NCBI GenBank assembly: GCA_964431545.1
Contig: CAYSLC010000160.1
Location: 1-12,830, forward strand
Source: CAYSLC01 sp964431545
Lineage (GTDB): Bacteria; Desulfobacterota; Desulfobacteria; Desulfobacterales; JAABSP01
Direction: 5' to 3'
Length of the DNA: 12,830 bases
Below, piece by piece: positions 5,720 through 12,180 of this stretch. The notes under the pieces are model-generated. The model did no database searches, was not told the DNA's origin, and was given only the letters and a program-made list of their open reading frames with translations. How positions within the stretch are numbered: the stretch's first letter is position 1; every line of letters begins with the position of its first letter. The translations under genes and the position numbers were made by a program.

Positions 5720-6814
5720 TTACGAGTAGTACTTCACGTAGGTCTCGAATCCGGCGTTGATGATCCTCCGTTCCAATTCTTCCGCCTGCTCCCGGGTCGA
5801 AAACCTTCCGCAGTGGACGAGGTACAAGTCACTTCCTTCAGCGGGATGAACCAGTTCCGCGTCAAATCCGAGCTGGGTGAGGTCACCACGCCGGGTTTCG
5901 GCGTTGGTCCAGGACCGGAAAGCGCCCACTTGGACGGTATAATAGTTGGCGGTTCCACCGGAATCGTCAGGCCCGTCCCCTTGGCCGTCCCCTTCGCCTG
6001 TTCCGGCTCCACCATCTACAGGGACATCATGACCGATGTGGGAATCGATCCAGTTCCGGTATTCCGACACCCTTGAGTAGACTCCCGGAAGCCCCGGACG
6101 CGCGCAGCCATCCCCCCAGCTGGTAACCCCCGCGAGCACCATTTGATCTGCGCTTCTCACCATGAGCGGCCCCCCTGAATCGCCCTGGCAGGCATCTCTT
6201 CCTCCTTCGCCCCCTGCGGCCAGCACCTTATCCGTTATCATCGCCCCGTACCGGGAATAGATCTCAGCGGCCTCGGCGTTGGATACGATGGGAAGGTTTA
6301 CCTCCATCAGCACGTCCGAGGAGGATCCCCCTTCACGCAATCTCCCCCAGCCGATGACAGTGGAGAAGGTTCCCGGTGTTGTCAACCCCTGGGGGTCATT
6401 CCTTGGGACCATTGAGATCGGTCGCTGCCTCGAAGCCCGGCTCAAGCGCAGGAGCGCCAGGTCGTTCGCATTGTAATTGGGGTCATAATCTGGATGGATG
6501 ATCAGATCTTCCACCTCGATGCGTTCCATACGCTCCGCCCCAAGATCGATGATGCCCAGGACGACATCGATCTCGTCCTGCCCCATTCCAAACGGGCAGT
6601 GGGCGGCGGTGAGTACCCACCGAGGCGCCACCAGCGTGCCGCCGCAAAACTGGCCGCTCATGGGTTGAATTCCCCGAATCACTAGCGCGGCCATCCAGGG
6701 ATATTCTCCCAGGGAAGCAGGACGCCCGCCCACAATCCGGGTGCTTCGACTGATGGTGCTGGCTTTCACGGCATTGAGCAGGTTCTTTTCAAATCCGGGT
6801 TCAAGCGTTTTCAT
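5720..6814 (-). CDS. Trypsin-like serine protease (S1A) with C-terminal SPOR domain
   Basis: The activation site R26|I27-V-G-G and a full catalytic triad are present: H72 in T-A-A-H-C, D118 in N-D-L-A-L-L-R-L, S213 in G-D-S-G-G-P. D207, six residues before the nucleophile, occupies the S1 position that gives trypsin its Arg/Lys preference, and cleavage after R26 fits self-activation. Cysteine pairs 57-73 and 209-237 match the conserved disulfides, while the 168-182 disulfide of trypsin is absent on both sides. A Gly/Asp-rich linker (about 264-288) joins a SPOR domain (about 290-362, Y-Y-T-V-Q-V-G-A-F), a fold that binds peptidoglycan stripped of stem peptides. No signal peptide is seen, although the start is fixed by AAGGAGG five bases before the ATG. 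It follows the STAS-like gene by 30 bases. Confidence 0.92.
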   Translation of the reverse strand: MKTLEPGFEKNLLNAVKASTISRSTRIVGGRPASLGEYPWMAALVIRGIQPMSGQFCGGTLVAPRWVLTAAHCPFGMGQDEIDVVLGIIDLGAERMERIEVEDLIIHPDYDPNYNANDLALLRLSRASRQRPISMVPRNDPQGLTTPGTFSTVIGWGRLREGGSSSDVLMEVNLPIVSNAEAAEIYSRYGAMITDKVLAAGGEGGRDACQGDSGGPLMVRSADQMVLAGVTSWGDGCARPGLPGVYSRVSEYRNWIDSHIGHDVPVDGGAGTGEGDGQGDGPDDSGGTANYYTVQVGAFRSWTNAETRRGDLTQLGFDAELVHPAEGSDLYLVHCGRFSTREQAEELERRIINAGFETYVKYYS

Positions 6815-6844
6815 GTGAGCCTCCTTATTGCGTTTGGGATGATC

Positions 6845-7231
6845 TTATGCCAACCATTCGGCGGCTTCCTTGTTCGAATCGCAATATCTTAGGATTTTCT
6901 CCATTCCGGAACCCTTGAGTGCCTTGTTCAGTGAAATTTTGCTGGTCTCCTTTCCGATCAGGCAGGCGACTCTCCGGCACCCCTCGTGAATCAGCTTTTT
7001 CTGCCTCTCCTCCTGGGCTTTTTCCACCTCGGGAGGCATGATTTCCAGCTTCGACAGATCCGCATAGATGGTGAATCCCGGCTTTGCCAGGCTTTGTGCC
7101 CGATCCCAGTCCTTATCAAAATCCGGAACGACATTCAGGCTCTTCCAAAACCCGATCATCCTCCACAAGACCCTGTTCTTCGATTCATCATAGGCGAGTT
7201 TGTAGTAGTCGTTTTCCGCAATTACATTCAT
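6845..7231 (-). CDS. STAS/SpoIIAA-like protein (128 aa)
   Basis: This soluble alpha/beta protein starts with strands (Y-Y-K-L-A-Y-D, R-V-L-W-R-M-I-G-F-W-K), followed by a helix (D-W-D-R-A-Q-S-L-A-K), a central strand with F-T-I-Y-A-D-L-S, and a C-terminal helix (K-E-A-A-E-W-L). The order resembles STAS/SpoIIAA-like single-domain proteins, known mainly as unannotated proteins in Deltaproteobacteria and relatives. In better-known STAS proteins this fold serves as a phospho-switch or a partner-binding module. There is no obvious phosphorylatable serine in the usual N-term-of-helix position, so I assign the fold but not the mechanism. Its ATG overlaps the TGA of the membrane-protein gene (ATGA), a sign of translational coupling. 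The protease gene follows 30 bases later. Confidence 0.65.
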   Translation of the reverse strand: MNVIAENDYYKLAYDESKNRVLWRMIGFWKSLNVVPDFDKDWDRAQSLAKPGFTIYADLSKLEIMPPEVEKAQEERQKKLIHEGCRRVACLIGKETSKISLNKALKGSGMEKILRYCDSNKEAAEWLA

Positions 7232-8163
7232 TCACTCCAAATTACCTTTCTCCGGCCTGCGTCCGGATTCGCCATGTTTGCCAAATCCTTTTCGATAGCG
7301 GACACAAGTTTCGGCTTGCTTTGGCGATATTTATTTATCAATCGAACCTCTTGGGTCGGCTCGTATGGCGTTCGGGAGGGAGAGTCATCGTCCGTTAGAC
7401 CGAGCAGAAACAGGTTCGAAGCGCGAAGATGCTGTATGATGGTCAGAATTTCTTCTTCCTGACCTTCCTTTGCATTCGCAATCATTTGGTCCAGTTTCCG
7501 ATAGGCACCCCATTCGCCGTAAGGGTTCGGAAAGAAGAATGGAGCGATCGAGACCAGGAAGAGATAGGAGAATAGATTGGCCGCCAACAGCGCTTTCCAC
7601 ATTGTTCTGTCTTCAAACAAATACTTCGCTCCCGCCGCTTCCACGATGAGGGTCAGCCCGAATCCGAGAAGCAGAGGCAAAAACAACAAGATAAACACCA
7701 TTATCGGTGGCTGTGGGGGCATATATACCGCCAGATGATTCACGACAGCGCCGTAAATACCGGCGACAATCGCGCACATGGCAACCGAATTAAAGTATAG
7801 TGGTGCCTTTACGTAGGCGAATATCGCAATGACGATCAGAAGAAAAGCGATGGCAAACTGGGGTATCATAATAGTGATCCCGATGATTCCTCCAGCGACC
7901 AAGGAAACGATGTTGAGAAAAAAGGCTGCCATCGCCGCTTCTTGCCAGGGAATTCGGCACCAGCGGTGGAAAACGACCAGTTCGATGATGATCACCGCAA
8001 CCAAACTGATACCGTAGGACCATTTTCCAGCCAAAAAATGAGCGGAGCTTCCGAACATTCCCCACCCGAACGGAATATTTGCGTGGGCGGGACCTCCCAA
8101 CAAATGGAGGGCGGCGAAAAAAGAGCCCATTGAAATGAAAAAACGGAAAGCGCTTCGCATCAT
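7228..8163 (-). CDS. Polytopic membrane protein of unknown function (311 aa)
   Basis: An N-terminal hydrophobic stretch (about 5-22) ending in G-P-A-H-A looks like a cleavable signal peptide. It is followed by about six membrane segments (roughly 48-67, 75-98, 101-118, 126-148, 153-176, 190-211). The last 90 residues are soluble and charged, with two predicted helices (L-D-Q-M-I-A-N-A-K-E-G-Q-E-E-E and the region near 280-305). I do not recognise the family. It is the first gene of a tight three-gene unit with the STAS-like protein (ATGA overlap) and the trypsin-SPOR protease, so it may anchor or sense for them at the inner membrane. Two adjacent ATG codons (8163 and 8160) are possible starts; the nearby AGGTGG is a modest ribosome binding site. 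The transposase gene ends only 44 bases upstream on the same strand. Confidence 0.7.
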   Translation of the reverse strand: MMRSAFRFFISMGSFFAALHLLGGPAHANIPFGWGMFGSSAHFLAGKWSYGISLVAVIIIELVVFHRWCRIPWQEAAMAAFFLNIVSLVAGGIIGITIMIPQFAIAFLLIVIAIFAYVKAPLYFNSVAMCAIVAGIYGAVVNHLAVYMPPQPPIMVFILLFLPLLLGFGLTLIVEAAGAKYLFEDRTMWKALLAANLFSYLFLVSIAPFFFPNPYGEWGAYRKLDQMIANAKEGQEEEILTIIQHLRASNLFLLGLTDDDSPSRTPYEPTQEVRLINKYRQSKPKLVSAIEKDLANMANPDAGRRKVIWSE

Positions 8164-8207
8164 CGCCCAGATCCACCTTCGGTTGAATGGGTTGCGATGT
8201 CCATTTT

Positions 8208-8999
8208 CTATACCATCCAGATCCGATGATCGTATGGGGCTATCGCTTCCATTACGCGATTTCCAACACCGCCGTTCAATTTGTCATCCACCCAGTTTTT
8301 CGGGTTGTTGGTGATATAATACCGAATTTTTTGTAATTCATCATCGTTTCGCACGATGTGTTCCCAGTAGTTGCGCTGCCATAATTTCCCCGGAAACCGC
8401 GTCCAACCGTTTTGTTTAACGCCGCGGATATACGCATTGGTGGTCATGGTTTTGAACCATTGCACAACGGTTCCAACGGTAACCGGTTCCGACGCCGACG
8501 CCACCACCGTAGGGGCAGACCTGTGTGTCTGCCCTGCTTGTACCGCCCCCGTGTCTATCTGTCCATTTTCCCGGAATTGATCAGGCTGGACATTCGGGTT
8601 GGTATCGGGGCGGGGAACAGGGGGAATGCCAGGGTGGACACCTGGCGAAATAACAGGGCGGGCGTCCGGGGACATACCAGGGCCGGCGTCCGGGGACATA
8701 CCAGGGCGGACACGCAGGTCCGCCCCTACGGTGTTGTAAACGATGAAATGGATGTGATTGGGCATGCAGATCATCGTATCGCATCGGATTCCCTGAAATT
8801 TGTTTTCCAATTCCGCGTACCAATGGAACATCATTCTGCCCGCATCGTTTGATTCCATTGCCCCATTTTCAATATCGCCGAACAAACACAACCTATTCTG
8901 CGTGCAGATGGTGATGAAATAGTGCCCCCTACGGGAATAATCATATCCTTTTAGCCGGATTGATCGACGGTGATGGATGTCCGGATTATATTTGATCAT
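8208..8999 (-). CDS. REP-associated tyrosine transposase (RAYT, Y1/HUH family) with in-frame repeat insertion
   Basis: The fold and motifs of a Y1 transposase are complete. The N-terminal part (R-L-K-G-Y-D-Y-S...Y-F-I-T-I-C-T) leads to the metal-binding HUH motif as M-P-N-H-I-H-F-I (H82, H84). Much later come W-F-K-T-M-T-T-N and the catalytic tyrosine Y211 in L-W-Q-R-N-Y-W-E-H, followed by I-T-N-N-P-K-N-W. Such proteins cut and join single-stranded DNA at REP hairpins. Between residues 92 and about 175, a proline-rich stretch of eight-residue repeats splits the domain; it is encoded by two inverted REP-type hairpins and a 24-bp tandem array. The reading frame survives the insertion. No clear ribosome binding site precedes the ATG at 8999. 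Whether the enlarged protein is still active is unknown. Confidence 0.88.
   Translation of the reverse strand: MIKYNPDIHHRRSIRLKGYDYSRRGHYFITICTQNRLCLFGDIENGAMESNDAGRMMFHWYAELENKFQGIRCDTMICMPNHIHFIVYNTVGADLRVRPGMSPDAGPGMSPDARPVISPGVHPGIPPVPRPDTNPNVQPDQFRENGQIDTGAVQAGQTHRSAPTVVASASEPVTVGTVVQWFKTMTTNAYIRGVKQNGWTRFPGKLWQRNYWEHIVRNDDELQKIRYYITNNPKNWVDDKLNGGVGNRVMEAIAPYDHRIWMV
8505..8536 (+). repeat. REP-type hairpin, left copy, inside the transposase gene
   Basis: GGGCAGAC (8513-8520) and GTCTGCCC (8527-8534) form a perfect eight-base stem with a six-base loop, flanked by CACCGTA. The 32-base block is an inverted copy, 29 of 32 identical, of the block at 8702-8733. It encodes Q-T-H-R-S-A-P-T-V of the transposase on the - strand. 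Confidence 0.8.
8582..8701 (+). repeat. Five-unit 24-bp tandem array inside the transposase gene
   Basis: Units start at 8582, 8606, 8630, 8654 and 8678, each 24 bases. The last two are identical at 23 of 24 positions, and units become more divergent leftwards. Most units start with CAGGG or a near match; a sixth, partial unit coincides with the arm of the right REP hairpin at 8702, so the array appears to have grown out of that hairpin. Because 24 is a multiple of three, the array adds eight-residue Pro-rich repeats (P-G-M-S-P-D-A pattern) without breaking the frame. Confidence 0.8.
8702..8733 (-). repeat. REP-type hairpin, right copy, inside the transposase gene
   Basis: GGGCGGAC (8704-8711) and GTCCGCCC (8718-8725) form a perfect eight-base stem with a six-base loop. 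It is the inverted counterpart of 8505-8536. Two of the three differences between the copies fall on paired positions and compensate each other, so both hairpins stay fully paired. It encodes G-A-D-L-R-V-R-P on the - strand. Confidence 0.8.
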
Positions 9000-9475
9000 C
9001 TGCTTGCATCGGTTTCAATAGGCGGGCACACATCGTAAAGGCAAACCGATATGCCGGTCCTAAGACGTCTGGTTATTTGCAGACTTTTCATCAAAGATAG
9101 GCATCTCAAGGCTCGTTTTACAATTGCTTGTCATTTGATGTGATAGCTTCATTTTCCCGCTCCAAACGGGATTTCCATTGGAAAAAACCTGTAGCCTGTG
9201 GCGGCTGAAAAGTCAAGAACCAATCAGGAGCTATGAGACTATCCGGTGCGGCGGAAGCGGGATAGGAGAGGTGCTTATGATTCCGGGATTTATGGTAGGG
9301 TCGAGGTTGATCCTTACCGAATCGGCCGTTGGTGAGGGCTGAAGGAGCCGTTCAACGGTCGCCGCCGTTTCCATGTCCTTTGTTCGTGGTACCGGCGAGC
9401 CGAAGGAGGCCGACCGGCGAGGGTGGAACTTCTATCAATCATGATCTCCCACAACGTGCCGCCGAGGAGGTCCGA
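9000..9475. other. Intergenic region between the transposase and the MoxR operon
   Basis: I see no convincing gene here. An open frame does run from 9329 into the ATPase gene, but its first 67 codons lack a ribosome binding site and do not look like the rest of the protein. A CCCG/CGGG hairpin with A/T-rich flanks lies at about 9154-9172. A G-rich stretch near 9020 (GGCGGGCACAC) faintly recalls one arm of the REP hairpins. The region is less GC-rich than the operon to its right. Confidence 0.45.
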
Positions 9476-9504
9476 TTGACAACGCCGCCGTTTAATGGTT
9501 TATT
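9476..9504 (+). promoter_or_regulatory. Candidate sigma70-type promoter of the MoxR operon
   Basis: A perfect TTGACA (9476-9481) is followed, after 17 bases, by TTTATT (9499-9504), four of six matches to TATAAT. Transcription would begin near 9511, leaving a leader of about 20 bases that contains only the AAAAGGA ribosome binding site of the ATPase gene. This placement also argues for translation from 9530, not 9329. Judged by eye, without testing. Confidence 0.45.
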
Positions 9505-9529
9505 CAGCCCAACAGAAAAGGACGCACGC

Positions 9530-11119
9530 ATGCCCCCCAAGAAGACCCGCCGAAAAGTATCCGAATCCCCGACCAACCCGAAACCCGAGAAAAAGTCCCG
9601 GACCTTCGACGTGGCCGACCTCTACCGGGGCCCCGTGGAAACCGAGGAGACCACCGAAGAGACCGCCGCCCCCCTGGACGAAAAACTCCGGCAGGCCTAC
9701 TTCTGGATCACCAACCACGCCATCATCTCCCCTTTCTACGACATCGAATACGACGACGGGCCGGGGCAGCGGTTCACCTTCGGGGACCAGAAGATCACCG
9801 TCAACCTTCCCTCGGGGCAGAGCTACTCCAGCTACGTCCTCCTCCCCCTGCTCAACCTCGCCGTCCGGCGCCGCTGCCTCCTGGTGGGCGGCCCCGGCCG
9901 GGGCAAAACCGCCATCGCCATCCTCATGGGGCTTCTCGCCGGCTACACCTTAACCGACATCCGCCGGGCCATCCAGCACGGCCAGCCCCAGATGACCATC
10001 GCCGACCTGCTCGGCAACCCGCTCCCCTCCACCCTGGTCAACGCCGAGCGGATGGAGGACGTCAAGATCGCCTGGCGCAAGTGGCTCGCCATGCGGGTGA
10101 AGATCATCGACGAGTACAATCGGATCCCCACCCGGACCCAGTCGGCCCTGCTCACCGTCATGGCCGACAACTACGCCGAGATCCTCGACCAGATCTACGA
10201 GTGCCCCGAGGCCGCCTGGTACCTCACCGCCAACGACGACGGCGGGGGCGGGACCTACCAGGTGATCGAAGCCCTCCGGGACCGCATCGACGTGGTGGTC
10301 AAGGCCCTCCACTTCAACACCCGGTTCCTCAACGAACTCCTGCTGCGCATCGAGGACGACATCCGGCCCGAGGAGATCGTCCCGCCCCAGATCATCTTCG
10401 ACGACGACGAGATCGACCGGATCAACCGGGAGATCCGGGCGGTCCGCCTCTCTCCGGAGCTGCGCCGGCGCATCGAGTTCTTCGCCGCCCAGTTCGAGTT
10501 CTGCGAGGAGGGGGCCCGGCAGCTCGAGTACATGACCAAGGACACCGTGAAGCTGGCCGCCGCCGACTGGCACACCGTGGTCAATACAGGGACCGGCAAG
10601 GACCGGAGCAAGGACCTGGGGCTCCAGACCAAAAACGGCCTCTCTGTCCGGGCCATGCTCACCGGGCTCATCTACGTCAAGGCCATGGCCTTTTTCCGGG
10701 GCGCCGCCGAGGTCGCCTACGAGGACATCCGCCAGATCCTCCCCTTCGTCCTCCACGACAAGCTGGTCCAGTACCCCGAGGCCCCCTTTTTCGACAAGGA
10801 CGGCCGGTCCGCACTGCGCACCGACCTCATCAGCTGGATCCGCCACCTCTTCGACGAGTCTTCCAAGGAGTACGAACGGCTCGACCTCGACCGGGAGGAC
10901 CCCCTTTCCGAGATGGAGACCCGGTTCGAGGAGGGGCTCGACGGCGTGGGCGAGGAGGAGGTCCTCGAACGGCTCATCCACATCGAGCGGGTCCTGGGGG
11001 AGTGGAGCAAGGGCCGGAAGTTCTACGCCCACATGTACGACGACATCCTCAAGATGAAATACCTCCACCAGCGGTACACCAACTACCTCCGGTGGCTCCA
11101 GTGGGAAGGGGCCCGGTGA
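9530..11119 (+). CDS. MoxR-type AAA+ ATPase of a MoxR-vWA-type ternary system (529 aa)
   Basis: Counting from the ATG at 9530, Walker A is G-G-P-G-R-G-K-T (120-127, K126), Walker B is K-I-I-D-E-Y-N-R (D194, E195), sensor 1 is the Asn in Y-L-T-A-N-D-D (N235), and A-L-R-D-R-I-D (250-254) carries the arginine finger. The I-D-E-Y-N-R-I-P segment and the following T-Q-S-A-L-L-T-V-M are diagnostic of MoxR proteins, which are chaperone-like remodelling ATPases that work with vWA-domain partners. A charged, low-complexity N-terminus (1-50) and a C-terminal helical region complete it; it is longer than stand-alone MoxR (about 330 aa). The start is supported by AAAAGGA seven bases upstream and a promoter candidate; the frame is open back to 9329 but without support. 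Its stop overlaps the next gene's GTG. Confidence 0.9.
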   Translation: MPPKKTRRKVSESPTNPKPEKKSRTFDVADLYRGPVETEETTEETAAPLDEKLRQAYFWITNHAIISPFYDIEYDDGPGQRFTFGDQKITVNLPSGQSYSSYVLLPLLNLAVRRRCLLVGGPGRGKTAIAILMGLLAGYTLTDIRRAIQHGQPQMTIADLLGNPLPSTLVNAERMEDVKIAWRKWLAMRVKIIDEYNRIPTRTQSALLTVMADNYAEILDQIYECPEAAWYLTANDDGGGGTYQVIEALRDRIDVVVKALHFNTRFLNELLLRIEDDIRPEEIVPPQIIFDDDEIDRINREIRAVRLSPELRRRIEFFAAQFEFCEEGARQLEYMTKDTVKLAAADWHTVVNTGTGKDRSKDLGLQTKNGLSVRAMLTGLIYVKAMAFFRGAAEVAYEDIRQILPFVLHDKLVQYPEAPFFDKDGRSALRTDLISWIRHLFDESSKEYERLDLDREDPLSEMETRFEEGLDGVGEEEVLERLIHIERVLGEWSKGRKFYAHMYDDILKMKYLHQRYTNYLRWLQWEGAR

Positions 11120-12180
11120 CCGGACGCCTCCCCGCGGACGGCCCCATGGCCCGGGTCCTCGCCCGCCACCGGGACCGGTTCAACGCCGCCTTCGCCCAGG
11201 CCCGGCGGACCGCGCGGGGCCTCGACCCGGACGCCTTCTCCGGCCATCTCATCGGCCGGGTCGGCCCCCTGCTGGATCGGATGGGACGGATGGCGTCGGG
11301 CGGGGCGGACGACGGCGCCCTGGACGCCGCGGGCGTCGCCCTCTACGACCTCTCCCTGGAACTCTTCGCCAAGGGGATCCTGGGCGGACCCGAGCGGCAC
11401 CCGGCCGTGGGTCGGGCGTGGGCCGACCTCTTTCCCCGGATCTCGGATCTGATCCTCGCGGCCCCCCGCCGCCTTCCGGCCGCTCTGGTCAATGCCCTCT
11501 GCCAGCTCACCGGGGAGCCCGGCGCCGCGCCGGAACGCTGGCTGGAAACCCTGGCCGCCGTCGCCCCCCTGTGTTCGGATCCGGAGACCCTGCTTAGGGC
11601 CGGCCAGGCCGCCGCATGGCGATGGGGACTGGCCCACTACCGCGAGGGGGCCCTCTCCGTCTGCGACGGCCTGCCGCCGGAAGTCACCGCCCGGATCCTC
11701 GGCCTGCCCGACGGGTCGGACGCCGCCTATGCGGGGACCGTGACCGGACATCTCAAAGCCGACCCCTGGTACGACCCGGCGAGCCTCCCCGATCAACAAT
11801 ATGGGTCCCTGGCCCCCGTCGGAACCGTGGGCGGATTCCGGGGGTTCGGGGGGACCTTCCTCAATCCGCCGGAGGCCTTCCGGGGGAACGACGGCCGGAT
11901 CCATCTCCGGGACAGCGAGGGGGCATGGGTTCTTTTCGCCGACCGGTTCGGCGCCACCCTCCACCGGACCGACCCCCAGGCGAAAGGAAAACCGGGGGCC
12001 GCCGGGGCCTTCCGCATCGACGCCAGGGGGAAAGTGGTCCGGGACGGCGCGGGACGCCGTTTTCCCCACCTGGCCGGGGCCGCCTCCTCTGCCGACGACG
12101 GATCGACCCTGGCGGTCTGCCTGCCGCTGTCCCACCACGTTCACCTCATCGCCTGGAAGAGCGACGCCGGGCGTGGCTAA
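11116..12180 (+). CDS. bpX-like protein of a MoxR-vWA-beta-propeller ternary system (354 aa)
   Basis: I start it at GTG 11116, which overlaps the ATPase stop (GTGA) and has AAGGGG four bases upstream; ATG at 11146 is a weaker alternative. Residues 15-200 are helical and resemble the bpX domains found in MoxR-vWA-beta-propeller ternary systems: a leucine-rich D-L-S-L-E-L-F-A-K-G helix, A-P-R-R-L-P-A-A-L-V-N-A-L, and G-Q-A-A-A-W-R-W-G-L-A-H-Y-R. From about 215 on, the protein turns to short strands: D-P-W-Y, G-G-F-R-G-F-G-G-T-F-L-N-P-P, then D-G-R-I-H-L-R...W-V-L-F-A-D-R-F-G and S-S-A-D-D-G-S-T-L-A-V, which recall propeller-like blades. There are too few for a complete propeller. It is probably a cytoplasmic adaptor or substrate-recognition part for the ATPase. 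Its last bases overlap the next gene by eight. Confidence 0.65.
   Translation: MTGRLPADGPMARVLARHRDRFNAAFAQARRTARGLDPDAFSGHLIGRVGPLLDRMGRMASGGADDGALDAAGVALYDLSLELFAKGILGGPERHPAVGRAWADLFPRISDLILAAPRRLPAALVNALCQLTGEPGAAPERWLETLAAVAPLCSDPETLLRAGQAAAWRWGLAHYREGALSVCDGLPPEVTARILGLPDGSDAAYAGTVTGHLKADPWYDPASLPDQQYGSLAPVGTVGGFRGFGGTFLNPPEAFRGNDGRIHLRDSEGAWVLFADRFGATLHRTDPQAKGKPGAAGAFRIDARGKVVRDGAGRRFPHLAGAASSADDGSTLAVCLPLSHHVHLIAWKSDAGRG

Noticed and set aside
5720..6814. Trypsin-like protease as part of the MoxR-type conflict system
   Set aside because: Some predicted vWA-MoxR systems include trypsin-like peptidases, but this gene is on the other strand, about 2.7 kb away, in its own operon, with a transposase in between.
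8582..8701. CRISPR-like array
   Set aside because: The 24-bp units follow each other directly without spacers, lie inside a coding sequence and diverge progressively; this is a minisatellite.
9329..9529. 67-codon N-terminal extension of the MoxR ATPase from an upstream ATG
   Set aside because: It has no ribosome binding site, is rich in Pro/Arg in an unstructured way, and overlaps a good promoter candidate, whereas ATG 9530 has AAAAGGA at the right distance.
10081..11115. Long + strand open frame running under the ATPase gene into the bpX-like gene
   Set aside because: The part before 11116 is a GC-driven shadow of the ATPase frame, full of Arg/Pro/Gly; real coding in that frame begins at the GTG overlapping the ATPase stop.
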